This document shows positions 8,545 to 15,961 of a stretch of DNA of 64,000 bases, in pieces. Position numbers and translations under genes: made by a program. The first letter of the stretch is position 1; each line of letters begins with the position of its first letter. Under the pieces are notes generated by a model. It ran no database searches. It was not told where the DNA came from and was given only the letters and a program-made list of their open reading frames with translations. The DNA is from Marinobacter guineae. Its GTDB lineage: Bacteria; Pseudomonadota; Gammaproteobacteria; Pseudomonadales; Oleiphilaceae. The stretch is taken from contig NZ_KZ319341.1 in NCBI RefSeq assembly GCF_002744735.1, positions 421,848-485,847 of the forward strand, in the 5' to 3' direction.

Positions 8545-8805
8545 TCAGTTTGCAGGTGTACTTTTTTCCTCAAACCGGCGCATGGTGAATGCAGTCATTT
8601 TCCCCGCCAAGGGCGCGATGAAGGTTACCAAGGGGAAGGCAACAGCCCAGGCAACTATAAAAGCAGCCATCCAGCGATAAACAAATCCGCTGTCCAGACC
8701 TGTGTTAATGAACGTGATCACACTGGACATCAGCAGGGACATGATGCCGGACATGTAAAAACCGAATACCAACTGGCGTATGCGTGAAATCTTTATTCTG
8801 CTCAT
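8545..8805 (-). CDS. small DUF2798 membrane protein
   Basis: This 86-residue protein has two membrane segments (about residues 12-33 and 46-68) and a short basic C-terminal tail. Its pattern, with LVFGFYMSGIMSLLMS in helix one and WAVAFPLVTFIAP in helix two, matches the DUF2798 family of small inner-membrane proteins of unknown role. It has a good ribosome site (AGGAG) and is divergent from the DUF6279 lipoprotein. The 134 bp between it and the DUF4397 gene hold no recognised feature. Confidence 0.75.
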   Translation of the reverse strand: MSRIKISRIRQLVFGFYMSGIMSLLMSSVITFINTGLDSGFVYRWMAAFIVAWAVAFPLVTFIAPLAGKMTAFTMRRFEEKSTPAN

Positions 8806-8948
8806 GGCGTCTCCTGGTGGGCGGATCGGTACCGGGGTGGTTGCATCTGAACTTGTTCAGCTATCGTAAACTTAAATAACGCTGAGCCTGAAGGATAATG
8901 AGCTTGCAATCTTTTTTCGATACGTCTTTTGACCAAGTCGGGTGATAT

Positions 8949-9827
8949 ATGGATTTCTACGGCCGCAATCCGATTAATGTTTTCTCAAAGGTCGCCTTAT
9001 TGCTGGTACTGGCCGTTGCCCTGGCAGGCTGCAGCTCCACCAAGACAGCCTATCGTTACGCAGACTGGGGCATCGTCTGGTGGGTGGAAGATTATATAGC
9101 CCTCACTAACGCACAGAAGCAACAACTCAACGCCGACATCAACAACCTCAGGCAGTGGCATTGCAGGGCCGAGCTTCCCCGCTATCAGGCCTGGCTGAAT
9201 GAGCTTGAATCCGACGTCTCGGAGGGCCCAGTTGGCAAGGCAACTGTGGCTTACCATCAGGAACAGCTGTTTGGTTTCGTTCCCGGCCTTCTCCAACAGG
9301 TCACTCCAGTTGCCGTCAACCTGCTTTCCAGTCTGAGTGATAAGCAGGTGCATGAGCTTGCTGAAAACATGGAACAGAACCAGCAGAAGATGGAGGAAGA
9401 ATTCCTGGCCGCTTCCCCGAAAGCAACAGCCGAAGCTCGGGCTGACCGCACAGTGGAGCGGGTGGAACGCTGGCTGGGCAGGCTCAATAGTGAACAGCGG
9501 CAGATTGTTGAGACCTGGTCCGCCAATCGCGGGACGCAGACCGAAATCTGGCTTCAGGGCCGCAGAAACTGGCAGCTGGCGCTGCTGGAAGTGCTTGAGC
9601 GAAGGAATGAGCCAACATTCCCGGGGGAACTGGAGAACCTGATCATGAATTCCGAAAAGTTCCGGGGAAAAGCCTATGAAGCCATGATGGCCGAAAGCCG
9701 GCCGGCCATGGCTTCGCTGATGCACGATCTGATCAAGACAGGCGATGCTTCCACCCTGGCGCATCTGCAGAACCGGGCGTCGGAACTGAACAGCGACTTC
9801 GAAAGTCTGACCTGCTCACCGGCGTGA
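8949..9827 (+). CDS. DUF6279 family lipoprotein
   Basis: The 292-residue product has a lipoprotein signal (LAGCSS, Cys28) followed by a mainly alpha-helical, Gln/Glu-rich body. The opening of the mature part, YRYADWGIVWWVEDYIALT, is the hallmark I associate with DUF6279 lipoproteins of Pseudomonas and relatives, whose function is unknown. It starts at ATG 8949 after GGGTGAT and stands alone, divergent from the DUF2798 gene and convergent with an SDR gene. An envelope location, probably the inner leaflet of the outer membrane, follows from the lack of Asp right after the Cys (+2 is Ser). Confidence 0.8.
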   Translation: MDFYGRNPINVFSKVALLLVLAVALAGCSSTKTAYRYADWGIVWWVEDYIALTNAQKQQLNADINNLRQWHCRAELPRYQAWLNELESDVSEGPVGKATVAYHQEQLFGFVPGLLQQVTPVAVNLLSSLSDKQVHELAENMEQNQQKMEEEFLAASPKATAEARADRTVERVERWLGRLNSEQRQIVETWSANRGTQTEIWLQGRRNWQLALLEVLERRNEPTFPGELENLIMNSEKFRGKAYEAMMAESRPAMASLMHDLIKTGDASTLAHLQNRASELNSDFESLTCSPA

Positions 9828-9839
9828 ACCGTGCCATTT

Positions 9840-9867
9840 GGGTCAGATGAAAGCGTTCATCTGACCC
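9840..9867. terminator. nested hairpin between convergent genes
   Basis: GGGTCAGATGAA (9840-9851) pairs perfectly with TTCATCTGACCC (9856-9867) around AGCG. An outer imperfect pairing (GCGTGAACCG near 9822 with CGGTTTCACGC near 9869-9879) extends it into the DUF6279 stop region. It lies between two convergent genes and probably ends transcription in both directions, though there is no clear T-tract. Confidence 0.6.
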
Positions 9868-9892
9868 CGGTTTCACGCTACGCGGTTCACAT

Positions 9893-10663
9893 TCAGATAG
9901 TCAGGTAACCGCCGTCCGCATTGATACAAGCCCCAGTGGTATAGCTGGACGCATCGGAAACCAGATACAGCACCGTACCCGCCATTTCACTCGGATCAGC
10001 CACCCGTTTCATGGGAATGTGGGCCATGGCCTGCTTCTTGATTGCTTCATTGGTAGTCAGGGCGCTGGCGAACTTGGTGTCGGTCAGGCCAGGCAACAAG
10101 GCATTCACACGAATCTTTTGTTGTCCCAGTTCCATGGCAAAAGATTTGGTCATGGAAATCACGGCCGCCTTGGTCACCGAATAGATACCCTGGAAGTGCC
10201 CCGGGTTCACGCCATTCACGGAAGCCACATTGACAATGGAGCCACCGCCAGCCTTTTTCATCATCTGGGCGCCGCGGGCACACATGAAGAAATAGCCACG
10301 GATATTCACGTCCACAGTCTTGTTGAAGGCGCCCAGGTCAGTCTCCTCCACCGGCCCAAAATAGGGGTTGGCTGCGGCGTTATTTACGAGGATATCCAGT
10401 TTTCCGTGGGTTTGTTCAATGTGGGCCCAGATATTTTCGATCTGATCCATTTCCCCGATGTGGCAGGCATAGGCTTCGGCGCTGCCGCCGGCGTCGCGGA
10501 TGCTGCTCGCCACCGCTTCGCAGCCGTCGATCTTGCGGCTGCTGACGATCACATGGGCACCGTAATCCGCCAGGGTGCGGGCGATGTTCTCACCAATGCC
10601 ACGGCTGGCGCCGGTAATCAGGGCAACCCTGCCCGTCAGATCAAACAGGTTTTTGCTACTCAT
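9893..10663 (-). CDS. SDR family oxidoreductase (3-oxoacyl reductase-like)
   Basis: This 256-residue short-chain dehydrogenase has the classical Rossmann cofactor motif TGASRGIG (18-24), the NNAA motif (VNNAAANP), catalytic Ser in NVASVNG and YxxxK in YSVTK, and the C-terminal family segment SSYTTGACINADGGY. Such enzymes reduce or oxidise hydroxy/oxo groups on acyl-CoA, sterol or alcohol substrates. It is the last gene of a minus-strand run, 17 bp after the histidine-phosphatase-like gene, with a GAGGTGA ribosome site. Context suggests a step in acyl-CoA catabolism with the kinase and acyl-CoA dehydrogenase upstream. Exact substrate and cofactor preference are not visible. Confidence 0.85.
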   Translation of the reverse strand: MSSKNLFDLTGRVALITGASRGIGENIARTLADYGAHVIVSSRKIDGCEAVASSIRDAGGSAEAYACHIGEMDQIENIWAHIEQTHGKLDILVNNAAANPYFGPVEETDLGAFNKTVDVNIRGYFFMCARGAQMMKKAGGGSIVNVASVNGVNPGHFQGIYSVTKAAVISMTKSFAMELGQQKIRVNALLPGLTDTKFASALTTNEAIKKQAMAHIPMKRVADPSEMAGTVLYLVSDASSYTTGACINADGGYLTI

Positions 10664-10680
10664 TCATTCACCTCGATTCG

Positions 10681-11370
10681 TTATCGGAATGTCACCAGGG
10701 CGGGATCTTCCGCTTCCAGGTGGCTATAGTTGTTGAAGACGGCCAGATTGCGACGGGGTCCCGAATGAAGAACGCGGGACACACTGGTGTTGGCAATAAC
10801 GTTGTTCATCTCCAGCGCTTTCCTGTCACTCAGATCAAGCAAGTGCTGGGCGATAACGGCGATGGGACCGCCGGAAGTGGACACCAGGGTGTCTCCACCA
10901 TCGGTATATTCAATAAGCTCATCGAGTGCGCTAATCACCCGTGAACGAAACGCCTGCCAGGTTTCGGTGTAGTCGCTATCGAATTCACCACTGACCCACC
11001 GGGCCATGGCTTTCTCAAACGACTGCTGGAATGCCCGGGCCGGTTTCGGGAACGATGCCAGATCCGATGCCATGCGCTGCCGGTCCGCCCATTCCGGCCG
11101 CAAGCGCTCAACCACTTGCATGTGATCAAACTCATTCAGCCCTTCGACCGCCTGCATATCGGGTAATGCGTCACCAAAACCACTGGTGATGGCTTCAACG
11201 GTCTCGCGGTGGCGCTCCATATTGCCGCCAAACACCGCATTGGGCTGCACCTTGCCCACCAGCCATCGACCCAGCACCCGGCCCTGCTCCCACCCGCGGG
11301 GAGAAAGCTGGTCGTAGTTGTCTTTGCCGAAACTGGCCTGGCCGTGGCGAACCAGATAAATCGTTGCCAT
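10681..11370 (-). CDS. histidine phosphatase-fold protein (PGAM superfamily)
   Basis: The 229-residue product begins MATIYLVRHGQ, the RHG phosphohistidine motif of the PGAM/acid phosphatase superfamily (catalytic His9). The segment that normally contains the second catalytic His (SHGG) reads STSGGPIAV here, so that residue is replaced and activity may be altered or the subgroup may use another residue. ATG 11370 overlaps the stop of the upstream kinase gene by one base (TAATG), so the two are translated together. A frame extension to 11403 lies inside the kinase gene and is not supported. A role opposite or linked to the coupled phosphotransferase is likely; the substrate is unknown. Confidence 0.8.
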   Translation of the reverse strand: MATIYLVRHGQASFGKDNYDQLSPRGWEQGRVLGRWLVGKVQPNAVFGGNMERHRETVEAITSGFGDALPDMQAVEGLNEFDHMQVVERLRPEWADRQRMASDLASFPKPARAFQQSFEKAMARWVSGEFDSDYTETWQAFRSRVISALDELIEYTDGGDTLVSTSGGPIAVIAQHLLDLSDRKALEMNNVIANTSVSRVLHSGPRRNLAVFNNYSHLEAEDPALVTFR

Positions 11371-12434
11371 TACAGGGAGCTCTCCGAGATCAGTCGCTGG
11401 CACCGCTTCTCCAGGTAATTGGCGGCATGACCAAAGGCCGCAAAACGCTTGTCCCTGGTCTGGCCATGATAGAAGCGATAATAGATCTGCTGGACGATGG
11501 CCGCCAGGCGGAACAGTCCGTAGATTTCGTAGTAATCGAAGTTATCAACGTAGAAGCCGGACTTCTCCATGTAGTAATCCACCACTTCCTTGCGCGTCAG
11601 CATCCCCGGGCGGTGTGTGGGCTGTCGGCGTAGCATCTGGAACGGGCCCTCGTCATCCGCCTCGATCCAGTAGGCCAGACTGTTACCCAGATCCATCAGC
11701 GGGTCACCAATGGTGGCCATTTCCCAGTCGAGCACACCGATGACTTCAAACGGGTTGCCCGGATTCAGCACCACGTTGTCGAAGCGGAAATCGTTATGAA
11801 TCACCACCTGGGCGGTGTCCTCCGGCATCTTGTCGTTGAGCCAGCTCACCACCGCTTCGAAGTCCCCGACATCATCCGTGCGTGCCTTGCGAAACCGATC
11901 ACTCCAGCCGTCTATCTGGCGCTGAACGTAACCGGCGCCCTTGCCCAGCGTGTCCAGGCCCGCCGCCCTGGCATCCACCTGATGCAGGTCCACCAGTTTG
12001 TCGATCACGTTCAGGCAAAGCTTGCGGGTATCCGCCTTGCTGAGCTCAAAGTCCTTCGGGAAATCCTGGCGCAGGATGATGCCTTTGAGGCGTTCCATTA
12101 CGTAGAAATCGCAGCCAAGAATGTCATGATCATCACAAATGGCAATAATGTTGGGCACATAGGGATAGACCGGCTTCAGCGCCTGCATCACCCTGGCCTC
12201 ACGAAGCATGTCATGGGCCGATTTGGCTATCTTGCCAAACGGCGGCCGGCGCAGAACGTAGGAACGTTCACCATAGTCCACCTGATAGGTCAGATTGGAA
12301 GCACCACCCGGATACTGGCGAATCTCGGGCTCACCCTGCAGATCCGGTATGGCCTGCTTCATGAACTGGTCCACTGCGCCGGTGTCCAGTTCCTCGCCTT
12401 CGCGGATGTCCACGGCCTGGTCGATCTGGGTCAT
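11370..12434 (-). CDS. APH-like phosphotransferase (ACAD10/11 kinase-domain type)
   Basis: The 354-residue protein belongs to the aminoglycoside-phosphotransferase/choline-kinase fold. The Brenner catalytic motif reads HNDFRFDN and the metal-binding motif DWEMATIGDP. The N-terminal region (PGGASNLTYQVDYG) is the glycine loop. This branch resembles the kinase domains of ACAD10/ACAD11 and the LvaA-type kinases, which phosphorylate 4-hydroxyacyl-CoA, rather than antibiotic-resistance enzymes. Its neighbours, two SDRs and an acyl-CoA dehydrogenase, support that reading. It starts at ATG 12434 after GGAGAG, 48 bp after the upstream SDR, and is coupled to the phosphatase-fold gene. It should not be annotated as a resistance gene. 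Confidence 0.85.
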   Translation of the reverse strand: MTQIDQAVDIREGEELDTGAVDQFMKQAIPDLQGEPEIRQYPGGASNLTYQVDYGERSYVLRRPPFGKIAKSAHDMLREARVMQALKPVYPYVPNIIAICDDHDILGCDFYVMERLKGIILRQDFPKDFELSKADTRKLCLNVIDKLVDLHQVDARAAGLDTLGKGAGYVQRQIDGWSDRFRKARTDDVGDFEAVVSWLNDKMPEDTAQVVIHNDFRFDNVVLNPGNPFEVIGVLDWEMATIGDPLMDLGNSLAYWIEADDEGPFQMLRRQPTHRPGMLTRKEVVDYYMEKSGFYVDNFDYYEIYGLFRLAAIVQQIYYRFYHGQTRDKRFAAFGHAANYLEKRCQRLISESSL

Positions 12435-12482
12435 TCAGGACTCTCCTCTTGAATCTTTTTTATCGGGCGGTAACGGCCCGAA

Positions 12483-13301
12483 TCAGGCTTTGCTACCACC
12501 CATCTTGCTCATCCAGCGCTTGCTTTCCTGGTGCATCAGCCAGTCAAAAGCCCAGGGTGCATGGCGTTTTACCATCCACATACGACGCTCCCTGGCATGG
12601 GGCAGCACCCAGAAAGTCTTATCTTTCACCGAACGGAAGATATCCTCGGCGACATCTTCAGCAGTAATAGTGGAGCGCTTCATCAGCTTGTTCACGTTCT
12701 GCTGGATACCGGGAATATCGGAGCGCATGCTGCTGGTCAGGTTGGTCTGGAAGAACGCCGGGCACACACAGCTCACGTGAATGCCGGATTCCCGAAGCTC
12801 CTGGCTCAAAGTCTCTGACAGGGCAATAACCCCGGCCTTGGTGACATTGTAGCTGTCCATCAACGGCGCCAGCATCAGGCCGGCCATGGAGGCCACATTC
12901 ACAAACGCACCAGAACCCTGTTGCTTGAACTGCGGCGTAAACGCCTTGCAGCCCCGGACCACACCCAGCACGTTGATATCCAGAATCCACTCCCAATCGG
13001 TCATGGTGGTGTCTTCAATGGAACCGGCAGAAGCAACACCGGCGTTGTTCACCACCACATCGACACCACCCCACTTCTTGACCAGATCATCCCGGACTTT
13101 CTCAAAATCGGTCAGCCTGCGGACGTCACACTCCATGAAATAACCTTCGCCGCCAGCCGCATTGATCTCTTTCTCAACACCAACGCCCTGCTCCGGGTTA
13201 ATGTCGCCGATGCAGACCCTGGCGCCTTCTCTGGCGTATCTCAATGCAATCGCCCGACCGAGACCACTGGCCCCGCCGGTTATGAATATTCTCTGTGTCA
13301 T
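12483..13301 (-). CDS. SDR family oxidoreductase
   Basis: This 272-residue short-chain dehydrogenase shows TGGASGLG near residues 8-15 for cofactor binding, VVNNAGVAS, catalytic Ser in NVASMAGL and the YNVTK active-site pair. The C-terminus is longer than in the other SDR and ends in a basic, Trp-rich tail (RMWMVKRHAPWAFDWL), a feature of acyl-chain or membrane-associated SDRs. It starts at ATG 13301 after GGAGAG and leads the minus-strand run SDR-kinase-phosphatase-SDR. The 407 bp upstream hold two structured hairpins, so its leader RNA may contain copy B if it is transcribed from the acyl-CoA dehydrogenase. Substrate is unknown. Confidence 0.85.
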   Translation of the reverse strand: MTQRIFITGGASGLGRAIALRYAREGARVCIGDINPEQGVGVEKEINAAGGEGYFMECDVRRLTDFEKVRDDLVKKWGGVDVVVNNAGVASAGSIEDTTMTDWEWILDINVLGVVRGCKAFTPQFKQQGSGAFVNVASMAGLMLAPLMDSYNVTKAGVIALSETLSQELRESGIHVSCVCPAFFQTNLTSSMRSDIPGIQQNVNKLMKRSTITAEDVAEDIFRSVKDKTFWVLPHARERRMWMVKRHAPWAFDWLMHQESKRWMSKMGGSKA

Positions 13302-13351
13302 CGCTGTTTCTCTCCGTTACGTTTGGAGTTCGTATTCTTTTTTTGGTGCAA

Positions 13352-13464
13352 GAGCTGCTGCCGGGAGGGGCTTTCCAAAACACGCTGTGAATACGTCCAT
13401 GTACGCTCTGCTCCGCCATCCATGGCTCCGCAAGGTTTTGGAAAGCCCCTCCCGGCAGCAGCTC
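13352..13464 (+). repeat. long-stem conserved-loop hairpin, copy B
   Basis: A perfect 30 bp inverted repeat (13352-13381 and 13435-13464) encloses a 53-nt loop (13382-13434) nearly identical to that of copy D. The loop contains TACG-TCCA-TGTA and GCCA-TCCA-TGGC mini-hairpins. The outer stem (GAGCTGCTGCCGGGAGGGG...) differs from the other copies, while the loop-proximal TTCCAAAAC is shared with copy D. Unlike the other three copies it does not directly follow a gene stop. Confidence 0.92.
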
Positions 13465-13579
13465 CCCGATTTCTGAGTCAGCCGGAACCAGGTTCTTGCA
13501 AAGGTCTAACAACTTTTGTTTTTGAGAGTCCGCACCAATTGCACAAAAAGCACCCCGGAAATCCACTCACAAGTCAGAA

Positions 13580-13689
13580 GGAGCCGGCGGGAAGGGGGTT
13601 CTGAAACTGTGCGGAGCCATGGATGGCGAAGCCCAAGCGCCACATGGATGTGCTTGAGCGTGTTTCAGAACCCCCTTCCCGCCGGCTCC
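13580..13689 (-). repeat. long-stem conserved-loop hairpin, copy C
   Basis: A perfect 28 bp inverted repeat (13580-13607 and 13662-13689) encloses a 54-nt loop. Read on the minus strand the loop has CACA-TCCA-TGTG and GCCA-TCCA-TGGC mini-hairpins; the first differs from copies A, B and D by a paired T-A to C-G change. It begins 20 nt after the stop of the acyl-CoA dehydrogenase, the same spacing and relative orientation as copy D after its gene. Confidence 0.92.
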
Positions 13690-13708
13690 CGCCCCCGAAG
13701 TTCGAGAT

Positions 13709-14920
13709 TCAGTTTTTATATTTACGGAGTTCCAGCCTGGCCACCATGGCCCGGTGAACCTCGTCAGGCCCGTCGGCCAACCGCAAAACACGAGCATAGG
13801 CGAACAATTGCGTCAGCGGGAAGTCGTCATCGCTGACACCGGCACCACCATGAATCTGAATGGCCTGATCGACAATGGTCTGCAGCATGGACGGAACCAC
13901 CGCCTTGATCATCGAGACCTCCTGCAGCGCCCCCATAATGCCCTTGGTATCCAACGCCCAGGCGCATTTGAGAGTCAGCAAACGCGCCTGCTCAATGGAC
14001 ATGCGGGCATTGGCAATGATGTCCGGATTGCCACCCAGTTTGGCGATCGGACGCCCGAACGCTTCCCTGGTTGTCGCCCGCCTGATCAACAATTCCAATG
14101 TGCGCTCTGCTGCACCGATAGCTCGCATGCAATGGTGGACGCGCCCTGGTCCCAAACGGCCCTGGGCAATTTCAAAACCACGGCCGGGGCCGGCGATGAA
14201 TGCACTCCTGGGCAGGCGAACATTGTCGAAGAGCACTTCACCGTGGCCATACGGCTCGTCGTATTCACCGAATACCGGGAGCATTCGTTCGATTTTTACC
14301 CCCGGGGCGTCCAGCGGTACCAACACCATGGAATGACGGCGGTGCTTGTGGGCATCCGGATCGGTCAGGCCCATGAAAATGGCCACCCTGCAATCCGGGT
14401 GGCCGATGCCGGTGCTCCACCACTTGCGGCCGTTCAAAACCACTTCGTCGCCCTCAACAACGGCGGTTGCTTCCATATTGGTGGCATCGGACGAAGCCAC
14501 CGCCGGTTCGGTCATGCAGAACGCGGAACGGATTTCGCCGCTGAGCAGCCGGGGCAGCCATTCGGCTTTCTGCTCTTCAGAGCCGTAGTGAATCAGCACT
14601 TCCATATTGCCAGTGTCCGGCGCATTGCAGTTGAAGATTTCCGGTGCAATGAAACTGCGGCCGGTTTCCTCTGCAATGAGGGCATAGTCAGAATTCAGCA
14701 GGCCACAACCGTATTTCTCATCCGGAAAGAACATGTTCCACAAGCCCCGGGCTTTGGCCTTCTCTTTCAGTTCCCGGATGATCGGCAGCACAACCCAGCG
14801 GTTATCCAGAGACGCCAGCTCTTTGTGGTACTGCGCCTCGATCGGAAAAACCTCATCCTTCATGAAGTTCTTCACGCGGTTGAGGTAATCCTGGCCTTTC
14901 TCGGAAATATTGAAATCCAT
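13709..14920 (-). CDS. acyl-CoA dehydrogenase family protein (ACAD10/11-like)
   Basis: The 403-residue product is an FAD flavoprotein of the acyl-CoA dehydrogenase fold: N-terminal helical domain, middle beta domain with FCMTEPAVASSDATN and RKWWSTGIGH, and C-terminal helical domain ending in QIHGGAGVSDDDFPL and a short basic tail. Family enzymes form trans-2-enoyl-CoA; ACAD10/11-like members instead process phosphorylated 4-hydroxyacyl-CoA. The adjacent kinase supports this second possibility. ATG 14920 follows AGGAT. It is divergent from a LysR regulator, probably its controller, and is followed after 20 nt by hairpin copy C. Confidence 0.88.
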   Translation of the reverse strand: MDFNISEKGQDYLNRVKNFMKDEVFPIEAQYHKELASLDNRWVVLPIIRELKEKAKARGLWNMFFPDEKYGCGLLNSDYALIAEETGRSFIAPEIFNCNAPDTGNMEVLIHYGSEEQKAEWLPRLLSGEIRSAFCMTEPAVASSDATNMEATAVVEGDEVVLNGRKWWSTGIGHPDCRVAIFMGLTDPDAHKHRRHSMVLVPLDAPGVKIERMLPVFGEYDEPYGHGEVLFDNVRLPRSAFIAGPGRGFEIAQGRLGPGRVHHCMRAIGAAERTLELLIRRATTREAFGRPIAKLGGNPDIIANARMSIEQARLLTLKCAWALDTKGIMGALQEVSMIKAVVPSMLQTIVDQAIQIHGGAGVSDDDFPLTQLFAYARVLRLADGPDEVHRAMVARLELRKYKN

Positions 14921-15064
14921 CGCCGTATCCTCGCTGACAATCGCACCTTCGGGTGCATGGAATAATTACGTTGAGACCAGTCTAGGGATGACTTAACTAT
15001 TACGCGACTGAATTATTCTTATCGTTTATTATTAGCCAAACTTATTCCAAAGCGGACGTTAATC
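14921..15064. promoter_or_regulatory. divergent control region of acyl-CoA dehydrogenase and lysR genes
   Basis: This 144 bp AT-rich gap contains an 8 bp perfect inverted repeat, TGGAATAA (14958-14965) and TTATTCCA (15042-15049), and a nested GAATAAT (14960-14966)/ATTATTC (15012-15018) pair. Such symmetric AT-rich half-sites suit LysR-type binding. Near the dehydrogenase start a GCACC-TTCG-GGTGC hairpin (14943-14956) lies in its leader. The assignment as an operator is inference from position. Confidence 0.45.
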
Positions 15065-15958
15065 ATGGCCCTGAATCGCCTGGACCTGAACCTGCTGCAC
15101 GTTTTCGACACCATCTACCGGGAAGGCAGCCTGACCCGCGCCGCAAAGGCGCTGCACCTGACACAGCCGGCGGTCAGCCACTCCCTGTCCCGACTGCGGG
15201 ATCACTTTGATGATCCTCTGTTTACCCGTCAGGGCAATCAGATGGTGCCAACACCCCTGGCCCGGCGGTTCCTGGAGTCCATGCGCCCGGGGCTAACCCA
15301 GATTCAGGGCGCGGTAAACCAGTTCCATGCTTTCGACCCTGCAACTCAGCGCAAGACCTATTCGCTGGGATTGAGGGACATTCTGGAATCTACCTTTCTG
15401 CCCCGGTTGATGAAGCGTCTGGACGCCTATCCGGAGCTGGAGATTGTCAGCCAGCGGACCGCGCGGCGCGATATGGAGACACAATTGGCCGCCGGCAAAC
15501 TGGATTTTTCGGTGGATGTGCTGCTGCCGGTCAGTAACCAGACCGCCCACGAATTACTCCGTCGGGACCGCCTGGTCGTGCTGGCACGGGACGGCCACTC
15601 GCTGACTGCAAAGACAATGGATATGGAGGGTTACCTGTCTGCGAAGCACATTCTGGTGTCCTCACGCACCGAGGGACCAGGCATTGAGGACTTTGAGCTG
15701 TCCAGACTGGGTGTGCAGCGCAGTATCAGGCTGAGGTGCCAGCATTACTACGCGGCTTGCCGGGTAGTTGAGGATACCGACCTGCTGCTGACCATGCCGG
15801 AAGCCTACGCCCGAATCATCGCCGAGAGGGCAAATATCCGGATTATGGATCCGCCAGTGGATCTGCCATCCATTGACGTGCATCTATACTGGCACAAAGC
15901 CTATGAGAGAGAGCCTGCGCTGATCTGGTTCCGGGAACAACTCAAGGCAGTCAGCTGA
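15065..15958 (+). CDS. LysR family transcriptional regulator
   Basis: The 297-residue product has the standard LysR layout: an N-terminal winged helix-turn-helix (LNLLHVFDTIYREGSLTRAA..., about residues 6-65) and a C-terminal periplasmic-binding-protein-like effector domain (about 90-295). The HTH recognition part includes LTQPAVSHSLSRLRDHF. It is transcribed away from the acyl-CoA dehydrogenase gene, the usual arrangement for a LysR protein controlling its neighbour, so it probably regulates the cluster 9893-14920 in response to a pathway acid or acyl compound. The effector cannot be told from sequence. Confidence 0.9.
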   Translation: MALNRLDLNLLHVFDTIYREGSLTRAAKALHLTQPAVSHSLSRLRDHFDDPLFTRQGNQMVPTPLARRFLESMRPGLTQIQGAVNQFHAFDPATQRKTYSLGLRDILESTFLPRLMKRLDAYPELEIVSQRTARRDMETQLAAGKLDFSVDVLLPVSNQTAHELLRRDRLVVLARDGHSLTAKTMDMEGYLSAKHILVSSRTEGPGIEDFELSRLGVQRSIRLRCQHYYAACRVVEDTDLLLTMPEAYARIIAERANIRIMDPPVDLPSIDVHLYWHKAYEREPALIWFREQLKAVS

Positions 15959-15961
15959 CCG

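Larger units (their letters stand above)
13302..13708. other. 407 bp intergenic region carrying two inverted hairpin elements
   Basis: The gap between the SDR and the acyl-CoA dehydrogenase is filled largely by hairpin copies B and C, in opposite orientation and separated by 115 bp. The spacer 13465-13579 has no gene or motif I recognise. Short frames through these hairpins encode peptides such as AEPWMAEQSVHGRI, which arise from the conserved loop and should not be called genes. Whether the SDR has its own promoter in 13302-13351 is unclear. Confidence 0.6.

Noticed and set aside
11370-12434. Reading the APH-fold gene as antibiotic resistance
   Set aside because: Motifs and neighbours fit the ACAD10/11-like kinase branch, and it sits in a metabolic cluster.
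13198-13566. Small frames through the hairpin repeats encoding AEPWMAEQSVHGRI-type peptides
   Set aside because: They come from translating the conserved loop and variable stems in one frame; the pattern is explained by nucleic-acid structure, and stem parts differ between copies.
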